Positions 8,837-16,333 of a stretch of DNA of 64,000 nucleotides are shown one piece after another. Each line of letters opens with the position of its first letter. Position 1 is the stretch's first letter. Below the pieces are notes generated by a model that had not been told where the DNA came from, searched no databases, and saw only the letters and a list, made by a program, of their open reading frames with translations. The position numbers and the translations under genes are program-made. Source of the stretch: Pantanalinema sp. GBBB05 (GTDB lineage: Bacteria; Cyanobacteriota; Cyanobacteriia; Leptolyngbyales; Leptolyngbyaceae); NCBI GenBank assembly GCA_016743235.1, contig VRZD01000021.1:1-64000 (forward strand), in the 5' to 3' direction.

Positions 8837-9802
8837 ATGTTAGAAAATGGTCAAGAAACAATCATTCTTGTCGTTGATGACAATCCAACTAATTTATTAG
8901 TTTTGTCTCAAACCTTGAAAGAAGTAGGGTTAAAGGTACGAGTTTCTATGGATGGTGAAAGTGCTCTTGAGCAAGTGCAAGAGGACCCTCCAGAACTCAT
9001 ATTGCTGGATATCCAAATGCCAGGCATTGATGGGTTTGAAACCTGTGAAAGGCTGAAAATAAACCCTTTAACCTGTGATATTCCAGTGATTTTTATTACT
9101 GCCAATCATGGAACTGATAATATTATTAAGGGATTATCTTTAGGAGCAGTAGATTATATTGTCAAACCTTTTCAGAAAGAAGAGGTTTTAGCCCGGGTTC
9201 AGGTTCATTTGAGGTTGCGCCTGTTAGCCCGTAAAGTGCAGGAGCAGGCGATCGCTTTACAACTAGCCAATCAACAGCTAGAACAGTTAGCGAATCTCGA
9301 CGGTTTAACTCAGGTAGCAAATCGACGTCGTTTTGATGAGCAGTTAGAGAAAGAATGGAACCAGTTAGTACGAGAACAGGTTCCTCTCTCCCTCATTCTG
9401 TGTGATATAGATTATTTCAAACGGTACAACGACTTCTATGGGCACCAAGCAGGAGATAGCTGTTTAAAACAAGTAGCGAAAGCAATTGAGCAAAGTTTGA
9501 GAAGACCGAATGATTTCGTTGCTCGCTATGGCGGGGAAGAGTTTGTTGTCATCTTACCAAACACTCATTATGATGGGGCCTCTTACATCGCTAAATCAAT
9601 TCAAGCCAGAGTAGAGCAACTTAGAATTAGTCATGCGCACTCTGAAGTTGCTCCCTACCTGACATTGAGTCTAGGGGTTAGTACGATGATTCCTACGCAT
9701 GATGTTCTAGCTACCCGTTTAATTGCCACAGCGGATAAAGCTTTGTATGAAGCAAAACGGCGAGGTCGTAATGGCTTCTACGTTGAAGCTATATCTGTAT
9801 AG
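8837..9802 (+). CDS. Response regulator diguanylate cyclase (REC-GGDEF)
   Basis: The protein has an N-terminal receiver with Asp58 in LLDIQMPGIDGFE, a short coiled coil, and a GGDEF domain with an intact GGEEF active site at ~232-236. A RxxD inhibitory I-site (RPND) lies five residues before GGEEF. It should make c-di-GMP from two GTP when its receiver is phosphorylated, with product feedback. I use ATG 8837; a TTG two codons upstream is also open, and no good Shine-Dalgarno is visible. The receiver closely resembles the first receiver of the preceding hybrid kinase, so one phosphodonor may serve both. The next gene is a second c-di-GMP protein, 61 nt downstream. Confidence 0.9.
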   Translation: MLENGQETIILVVDDNPTNLLVLSQTLKEVGLKVRVSMDGESALEQVQEDPPELILLDIQMPGIDGFETCERLKINPLTCDIPVIFITANHGTDNIIKGLSLGAVDYIVKPFQKEEVLARVQVHLRLRLLARKVQEQAIALQLANQQLEQLANLDGLTQVANRRRFDEQLEKEWNQLVREQVPLSLILCDIDYFKRYNDFYGHQAGDSCLKQVAKAIEQSLRRPNDFVARYGGEEFVVILPNTHYDGASYIAKSIQARVEQLRISHAHSEVAPYLTLSLGVSTMIPTHDVLATRLIATADKALYEAKRRGRNGFYVEAISV

Positions 9803-9863
9803 TGCAGTTAATTTTAATTTGTTGCCTGCATCACTGGAACTACTTTCTGTTGGGGAACTACCA

Positions 9864-11792
9864 ATGTTTGGACTTGAAGATTGGGCTAATAGTAGACAGA
9901 CTTCTACGACCGAGATTGCCGATGAACAGGAGCAAGAGCCACTCAATAATATTCAGTTTCAAGAGCAACAAAGGCTAGTAGAACCCCGAGTAGTGTACGA
10001 ATTAAAAACAGCAAAAAAATTAAATCGGTGTCAGCTATTGAATGGTAGTCAAGCGGAGCAGGAGCGTGACCAAACACTATCTTCCTATCAGTTGATTTCT
10101 CAGGCAGTATTACAGATGATTGATACTGCTGTAATTGCTATAGATGGAACAGGTAATATCCTATTTTTAAATGTATTAGCAGAAAATTTAACAGGATGGA
10201 GTACTCATGATGCTCAGTCTTTGCCACTATCTCAGGTCTTTAAAACGGTTCAAAGAGTGACATTAAATTGTTCACATAGCCCTGTAAAAGAGATTAGTTT
10301 TGAAAGAAAAACATCTCGCTTTTCTGAAGAAGCTTTACTAATTAGCTCAGAGCAAAGACTCATTTCTATAGAATATTTTGTGTCACAAATTCTTGATACC
10401 AAGAACTTGCTTGGTACGGTTCTGCTATTTCGACCTAAGAGTAACCTAAGTAAAATTACTTCCTATACATTTGAGCAATTGGAGCGAGACTCTTTAACAG
10501 GTTTAGCTAATCGTTCTGCATTTGAAAACGATTTGGAACAAATTCTCTATGAGACTAAAACCTTAGAGCAAGATTGCATTCTATGCTATTTGGATCTGGA
10601 TCGGTTCAAAATTATTAATGAGGTATGTGGGCATTTTGCTGGAGATGAGTTCTTGCGGCAGTTTAGTACGATGTTACAAAAGCGGATTCGTAAAACGGAT
10701 GTTTTGGCTCGCTTGGGTGGGGATGAGTTCGCTTTAATTCTTAGGCAGTGTAGTTTGCAGCAAGCCCTTGGTGTGCTGCAAGCTTTACAGGAAGAGGTGC
10801 GTGGATTTCGCTTCTACTGGCAAACCCATACGTTTAATTTCACGTTCAGTGCTGGGATCACTCTACTTTGTTCTGATAGTGGTAGTAGTTCTGATGTGTT
10901 GATCGAAGCGGATTCAGCCTGTGCGATCGCCAAAGGTAGAGGTCGAGATCGTATTCAAGTTTACCAAGCGAACGATCAAGATTTGGTCATTCAGCGTGGA
11001 GATCGCAAAGGGGTTGTACGCGTCATTAAGGCGTTAGAACAGGACGATTTTCTGCTTTACTGCCAGCCGATTGTTCCAACAATTGAGACAGATCGCGCTG
11101 CCAGCCAGCAATACTACGAAGTTTTGCTCCGGATGCAAGATGAACAGGGGAATCTGATTTCACCGAGTGGTTTTTTACCAGCCGCAGAACGCTATGGCTT
11201 GATGCATTTGGTCGATCGCTGGGTCATCCGCAATTTATTTCAAAGGCTGAATCGTAAACATAGCCTAACAGCTAGAAATGAATCTGATCAATCTACAAAT
11301 CAACCATTGCCTTATTGCTGCTATTCTATCAATCTATCTGGCTCTAGCTTCAACGATGATCAGTTCTTAGAATTTGTACAAGAGCAGTTTAATTTATATG
11401 CCGTTCCACCAGAATTGATTTGTTTTGAAATTACTGAAACTGTAGCAATTGCAAATCTAGGTAAAGCTGCTCAATTTATTAACCAATTGAGGAAACTAGG
11501 TTGCCAATTTGCTTTGGATGATTTTGGTAGTGGGATGTCTTCTTTTGGCTATTTGAAAAGCCTACCTGTGGACTACATTAAGATTGACGGTAACTTTATA
11601 AAGGAAATCACTGAAAATTCGCTCGCTTATGAAATTGTTAAATCAATTAATTCAATTGGGCATGCTATGGATATTAAAACCACAGCAGAGTTTGTTGAGA
11701 ATGAAGCAATACTAACAACTTTAAGAATGATTGGAGTAGATTATGTTCAAGGATATGGGATTGCTAAACCGTTTCCACTTCAACTGTTTTGA
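9864..11792 (+). CDS. PAS-GGDEF-EVL dual c-di-GMP cyclase/phosphodiesterase-type protein
   Basis: The roughly 640-residue protein carries a PAS domain (start TAVIAIDGTGNILFLN), a GGDEF domain with intact GGDEF and an RxxD I-site (RKTD) five residues upstream, and a C-terminal EAL-type domain. The signature there reads EVL instead of EAL, but the other metal and catalytic motifs are present (DDFGSG, KIDG, the FEITET glutamate, VQGYG). Both activities are therefore possible. The open frame extends upstream to 9723 inside the cyclase gene. I chose ATG 9864 because GGGGAA precedes it at good spacing and it clears the upstream stop at 9802. ATG 9768 is an alternative. The NRPS-like A-T-R gene follows 261 nt later on the same strand. 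Confidence 0.88.
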   Translation: MFGLEDWANSRQTSTTEIADEQEQEPLNNIQFQEQQRLVEPRVVYELKTAKKLNRCQLLNGSQAEQERDQTLSSYQLISQAVLQMIDTAVIAIDGTGNILFLNVLAENLTGWSTHDAQSLPLSQVFKTVQRVTLNCSHSPVKEISFERKTSRFSEEALLISSEQRLISIEYFVSQILDTKNLLGTVLLFRPKSNLSKITSYTFEQLERDSLTGLANRSAFENDLEQILYETKTLEQDCILCYLDLDRFKIINEVCGHFAGDEFLRQFSTMLQKRIRKTDVLARLGGDEFALILRQCSLQQALGVLQALQEEVRGFRFYWQTHTFNFTFSAGITLLCSDSGSSSDVLIEADSACAIAKGRGRDRIQVYQANDQDLVIQRGDRKGVVRVIKALEQDDFLLYCQPIVPTIETDRAASQQYYEVLLRMQDEQGNLISPSGFLPAAERYGLMHLVDRWVIRNLFQRLNRKHSLTARNESDQSTNQPLPYCCYSINLSGSSFNDDQFLEFVQEQFNLYAVPPELICFEITETVAIANLGKAAQFINQLRKLGCQFALDDFGSGMSSFGYLKSLPVDYIKIDGNFIKEITENSLAYEIVKSINSIGHAMDIKTTAEFVENEAILTTLRMIGVDYVQGYGIAKPFPLQLF

Positions 11793-12053
11793 TTGTATTA
11801 TCTATCCCTTAAGTTTATTTATTTTCTGTAAAGAAGAGGCGACTCAATGTTTTTTAGTTGTAGTTGGGGAATCTCTAGATTTAAGGGCTCGCGTTCCTGA
11901 ACTGAATGGGTGTAAAGACATCTTGGTTTAATTTAGATCAAACATCAGGAAATGTGAAAAATTTTACTTTTTATCAAACCTGTTTACGAGGTTTGTAGTG
12001 ATTTGGCAGTTACCAATCTAGTTTCTTAGCGTTTTTCTTGCAGTAGGGTCAAA

Positions 12054-15000
12054 ATGGTCAACAAACTTGAAAGCACTGGCATCCATCAATTGGTAGAAGC
12101 TCAGGTGAGGCAGTCTCCTAATGCTATTGCCGCGATCTTCGGTGAACAGCAGATAACTTACCAAGAGCTGAACCAGAAAGCGAACCAATTAGCCAATTAC
12201 TTGCAAACTTTAGGCGTTAAACCAGAGACACTAGTTGGGGTATGCATCGAGCGATCGCTGGATATGCTAATTGGCTTATTAGGTGTGCTCAAGGCAGGTG
12301 GCGCTTATGTGCCCCTAGATCCAAGCTATCCAGCAGAACGGTTGGCGTTTATGGTAGACGATGCTCAATTGCCTGTTTTGCTCACGAAGCAACATCTACT
12401 GGCTACGCTATCTCCAATGGAGCAGGTAAAAGTGGTTTGTCTGGATACGGCTTGGCAGGAGATTGAGCAATTTAGCCAAGAAAATATAGATAGTAAGGCT
12501 GGTGCAGCTAACTTAGCCTATACCATTTACACTTCTGGCTCTACTGGTAAACCCAAGGGCGTACAGATTCTGCATGGTGCTGTTGTCAATTTCCTCTATT
12601 CCATGCAACAAACGCCAGGGTTAACCGCCACTGATGTTCTTCTGGCTGTCACGACAATTTCGTTTGATATTGCTGTTCTAGAACTATTTTTACCATTAAG
12701 CGTAGGGGCGCAGGTTGTCATCGTTAGTCGCGATGTCGCCTCTGATGCAGTGCGTTTAGCACAGGCGATCGCGGAATCTGGTGCTACGGTTATGCAAGCT
12801 ACACCAGCAACTTGGCGGATGCTATTAGCGATCGGCTGGCAAGGCAATCCCCACTTGAAGATTCTATGTGGCGGCGAAGCGCTCACTCGGAGTTTGGCAG
12901 ATCAACTATTAGAACGAAGTGCTGCGGTTTGGAACATGTATGGACCAACGGAAACAACTATTTGGTCAATGGTCTCCCAAGTGCAACCGGGTGACAGCAT
13001 GATCTCGGTTGGTCATCCGATCGTGGACACTCAAATCTACTTACTTAGCGAGTATGCTCGCCGCAAAACAGATATTTTAGAGCCTGTTCCGGTTGGCAGT
13101 ACTGGTGAAGTATATATTGGGGGAATTGGACTGGCAAGAGGGTATCTGAATCGTCCAGAACTGACGAGTGAACGCTTTGTTGATCATCCGTTTAGCCAGG
13201 AACCGGGGGCACGTCTCTACAAGACTGGTGATTTGGGGCGTTACTTACCAGATGGTAGCCTGGAATTGATTGGGCGCAGTGATAACCAGGTCAAAATCCG
13301 AGGTCACCGGATCGAGTTGGGAGATATCGAGGCAGCACTTTCCCAACATCCTGCTGTACGTGAGACGGCTGTTGTGGCTAGAGAGACGGCAACCGGCGAT
13401 CGCTACCTAGCTGGTTACGTTGTGTTAAGTACGCAGATGCCAGCTGTAGGAGCAACCCAATTGCGGATTTGGCTGAAGGAAAAGTTACCGGAATATATGG
13501 TGCCTGCCATTATGATGTTTATGGAAGCGCTACCACTCACACCAAATTGCAAAATCGATCGGCGAGCTTTACCTGAACCAACATTATGTGCCACAACTGA
13601 AATAGTTTTGCCCAGAACTAGCTTGGAACAAAAACTATGCCAGATTTGGACAGCTATTTTAGGGATAGAAGTAGGAATTTATCAAGACTTTTTTGAATCG
13701 GGAGGTGATTCATTACGGGCAGCATTGTTACTCTGCCAAATTCGTGCAGTTCTGAATGTGGAACTTTCCTTGGAATGTCTGTTTAAAACTCCTACGATTG
13801 CCGAGTTAGCAGAATCTATCCAAGCTGTTCAAGCCACGGGTTCCACAGCAGTTTTTGCTACCACTGCTACGGAATTACTAGCAGATGCTGTTTTAGATGC
13901 GGCAATCCAACCGCCTACGGTGAGTCAACTGCAACCTCAACACATCTTTTTAACAGGTGCAACTGGTTTCGTTGGAGCGTTTTTGCTATCAGAGTTATTA
14001 CAAGATCCTCAAGCCATCGTATACTGCCTCGTTCGAGCTGATAATTTGGAAACGGCTAGTCAGCGATTGCGGAACAGCTTGGAAAATTATGACATTTGGG
14101 ACGAAGCATTTGGTTTGAGGATTATTCCAGTATTGGGAGATCTAACAGAACCACTATTAGGATTATCGGAACCACAGTTCCAGGAACTCGCCGATCGCAT
14201 TGATGTCATCTATCACAGCGGTGCTTACGTCAATTTAATTTATCCTTATGCCGCTTTGCGCTCAGCTAATGTAGGAGGAACACAGGAAGTTCTACGCTTG
14301 GCAACTCAGACGAAAACAATTCCTGTCCACTATATTTCAACCCTGGATGTGTTTCAATCATCTCAGTATCGTGACCTGACATGTATCCGCGAAACCGATG
14401 AACTGGGCAGTTGTGAAGGCTATCTAGATGGGTACTCCCAAAGTAAATGGGTGGCAGAAAAACTGGTTGCTGCTGCTCGCGATCGAGGCTTGCCAGTTGC
14501 AATCTACCGTCTAGGTATGGTGACAGGGCATAGTCAAACTGGAGCATTTCAACTCAGTAATTTAATTTGCACTATGATCAAGGGCTTTATCCAGTTAGGA
14601 TATGCCCCTGCCTTAGACTTGAAAATGAATCTGTCCCCGGTTGATTACATTACGAAAGCGATCGCCTATTTATCGCATCAACCCGAATCTCTAGGCAAAA
14701 CATTTCATTTACTTAGCCCCCATGGGTTATCAATGAGTCAATTTGCTACAGAGATTCATGATCTAGGCTATGCCGTATCTGGTATTCCTTATCAACAGTG
14801 GCAAACCAAGTTACTCAGCCTGCCTCTAGATAATGCATTAACTCCTGTAGTCTCTCTGTTCACTCAGAAACTACCAGATGGTCAGACAACATTGCTGGAA
14901 ACCACTGCTCTTGTCTCACAAGCCTTTGATGCCAGTAATACCCAAGCTGCACTGGCTGATAGTAATATTGTTTGTCCGCCCATCAGTTCCTCAGTGCTAC

Positions 15001-15086
15001 AAGCTTATTTAACTTATTTTACTCGTAAGGAGTTTTTGCCACAAAATTGCCGACGATCGCCAATTTCAGCAGGTTCTTGGATTTAA
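12054..15086 (+). CDS. NRPS-like reductase A-T-R (predicted glycine-activating)
   Basis: A single-module NRPS-like enzyme of 1010 residues without a condensation domain. The adenylation domain (~15-510) has YTSGSTGKPKG, YGPTETT and TGDLGRYLPDG. The carrier domain has FFESGGDSLRA with Ser ~552 for phosphopantetheine. The C-terminal thioester reductase (~630-1000) has GATGFVG for NADPH and catalytic YSQSK. Aligning to GrsA by eye, I read the code D-I-L-Q-L-G-M-I-W-K, one residue from the glycine code DILQLGLIWK as I recall it. Expected chemistry: ATP activation, thioester loading, and reductive release as an amino aldehyde (aminoacetaldehyde) or alcohol. Its reductase domain is homologous to that of the NRPS at 39.5-45.8 kb. 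No phosphopantetheinyl transferase is nearby. Confidence 0.88.
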   Translation: MVNKLESTGIHQLVEAQVRQSPNAIAAIFGEQQITYQELNQKANQLANYLQTLGVKPETLVGVCIERSLDMLIGLLGVLKAGGAYVPLDPSYPAERLAFMVDDAQLPVLLTKQHLLATLSPMEQVKVVCLDTAWQEIEQFSQENIDSKAGAANLAYTIYTSGSTGKPKGVQILHGAVVNFLYSMQQTPGLTATDVLLAVTTISFDIAVLELFLPLSVGAQVVIVSRDVASDAVRLAQAIAESGATVMQATPATWRMLLAIGWQGNPHLKILCGGEALTRSLADQLLERSAAVWNMYGPTETTIWSMVSQVQPGDSMISVGHPIVDTQIYLLSEYARRKTDILEPVPVGSTGEVYIGGIGLARGYLNRPELTSERFVDHPFSQEPGARLYKTGDLGRYLPDGSLELIGRSDNQVKIRGHRIELGDIEAALSQHPAVRETAVVARETATGDRYLAGYVVLSTQMPAVGATQLRIWLKEKLPEYMVPAIMMFMEALPLTPNCKIDRRALPEPTLCATTEIVLPRTSLEQKLCQIWTAILGIEVGIYQDFFESGGDSLRAALLLCQIRAVLNVELSLECLFKTPTIAELAESIQAVQATGSTAVFATTATELLADAVLDAAIQPPTVSQLQPQHIFLTGATGFVGAFLLSELLQDPQAIVYCLVRADNLETASQRLRNSLENYDIWDEAFGLRIIPVLGDLTEPLLGLSEPQFQELADRIDVIYHSGAYVNLIYPYAALRSANVGGTQEVLRLATQTKTIPVHYISTLDVFQSSQYRDLTCIRETDELGSCEGYLDGYSQSKWVAEKLVAAARDRGLPVAIYRLGMVTGHSQTGAFQLSNLICTMIKGFIQLGYAPALDLKMNLSPVDYITKAIAYLSHQPESLGKTFHLLSPHGLSMSQFATEIHDLGYAVSGIPYQQWQTKLLSLPLDNALTPVVSLFTQKLPDGQTTLLETTALVSQAFDASNTQAALADSNIVCPPISSSVLQAYLTYFTRKEFLPQNCRRSPISAGSWI

Positions 15087-15109
15087 TTAAGGTCAAATTT
15101 TCTCTGCGT

Positions 15110-15169
15110 GGGCGGGCTTTACCGGTTATCTGACCATAGGGTGGATAAACCACCCAGCTAAACCCGCCC
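15110..15169. terminator. Nested inverted repeat between convergent genes
   Basis: An outer stem GGGCGGG (15110-15116) with CCCGCCC (15163-15169) encloses an inner hairpin GGGTGG-ATAAA-CCACCC (15139-15155). It lies between the stops of the A-T-R gene and the convergent secreted-protein gene, so it probably ends transcription in both directions. The GGCGGG..CCCGCC form resembles dispersed cyanobacterial intergenic repeats. There is no T run. Confidence 0.5.
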
Positions 15170-15208
15170 TAATTGAGCCATCACCTATCTTTTTAGAAGG
15201 GTATTGAA

Positions 15209-16096
15209 TTAACACTTCCCAGAATTTAACTGACCGCTAGCTGATTGAAGACAGGCTTCATGACTTTGTTCTGCAGCTAGTTCAATTCTATGTTGAACGG
15301 CATCAGCACCATTTAACATCTGATGCGAGTTTGCACCGGCTTTGACGCCATCTTTGACTTCCATCAGTGACTCAACAGTAAAAGTATCACCCACCTTGGC
15401 TTGTAATATATGCACTACTTTGTCTTTCCCAGATACCTGATCTTTTTGCTCCTGACCAGGTTCTTTCGTCAGCCCAAACGTTAACTCCTTAACCGGTTGA
15501 CCATTGAAGAGGGTGATGAAATTAGCCCGGTAGAAGGCATTCTCTGTGGCTGGATTACCAAAACCGCTAATTGTTCGCTCGATCGTGATCTTCACAGGTG
15601 TTCCCTTCGCCAGAGTCTGCGATGTCACTGTAAATGTATCTCCCCAAAAAAGCTTGACTGATGCCAGAATGCTTGAGTCCGTAAACTTGGTATGGAGATT
15701 CATCAATTCACTTTTTCTGAGCAGTCCAACCTGCAATTTTTCAATCCGATGAATAGAGCTAACAAAATTGCTATCTTCACGGTCTAACGACTTTTCATCG
15801 ATATTAGGCAAGCGATGGATAGAAAGATCACGAGGCTCCAGCAAGATTGTGTCTACTTGTTGGGGTAATTTAGCCTCTTGCCCTTGCAAGATTACAGTAT
15901 GAGTGCGGTTATAACCAAGATAGTATCTGGACTGATTACATTCTGGCTGATAGCACAACACAAAGGTAGGTCGCGACTGACCTAAGGCAGGCATGGATGT
16001 ATTGTACAAAACTGCCGATATGACGTTTGCACTAATCAATGATGCAGGCAAGATCATGCCGATCGTAAAGTGGTTGCGAAGCCAGTTGGATTTCAT
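15209..16096 (-). CDS. Secreted protein of unknown function with repeated GDTFTV motif
   Basis: 295 residues. A basic start (MKSNWLRNH) and a hydrophobic stretch ending near MPALGQS suggest a signal peptide cut around residue 40. The mature part has four cysteines: CYQPEC near the start and one Cys on each side of a Gly/Ser-rich end. GDTFTV occurs twice (~175 and ~240), each opening a segment of alternating polar and hydrophobic residues, so a two-lobed beta-sandwich is plausible. I do not recognise the family and assign no function. It converges on the A-T-R gene and diverges from the CACHE kinase at 16334, sharing a 237-nt spacer in which I see no clear regulatory site. Confidence 0.6.
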   Translation of the reverse strand: MKSNWLRNHFTIGMILPASLISANVISAVLYNTSMPALGQSRPTFVLCYQPECNQSRYYLGYNRTHTVILQGQEAKLPQQVDTILLEPRDLSIHRLPNIDEKSLDREDSNFVSSIHRIEKLQVGLLRKSELMNLHTKFTDSSILASVKLFWGDTFTVTSQTLAKGTPVKITIERTISGFGNPATENAFYRANFITLFNGQPVKELTFGLTKEPGQEQKDQVSGKDKVVHILQAKVGDTFTVESLMEVKDGVKAGANSHQMLNGADAVQHRIELAAEQSHEACLQSASGQLNSGKC

Positions 16097-16333
16097 TGCG
16101 ATTGCTAACTTTCCATAAGAATAGATTGCTAATAAAATATTCTCTCATAAGCTATAAATGTCGAAAGTAATAAATTATCCAGATTGATAATAATTTACGT
16201 TTTGTTGATTCTCAGCCATCCATCAATTTCACATTCAATCCAGCCAATCAGTACAGTCAGTGGACAACAAAAATTCCAGCCATAGGGATCGAATTATTGA
16301 TTTCATGGTGCTGGGGAATAGTCAGCCTAGATC

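Noticed and set aside
11743..11931. 62-codon plus-strand frame after the EVL protein
   Set aside because: It begins inside the EVL gene in another frame and has no ribosome-binding site or recognisable sequence.
11975..11995. CAAACC-N9-GGTTTG hairpin before the A-T-R gene
   Set aside because: The stem is short, there is no T run on the plus strand, and its position upstream of a start codon does not suit a terminator.
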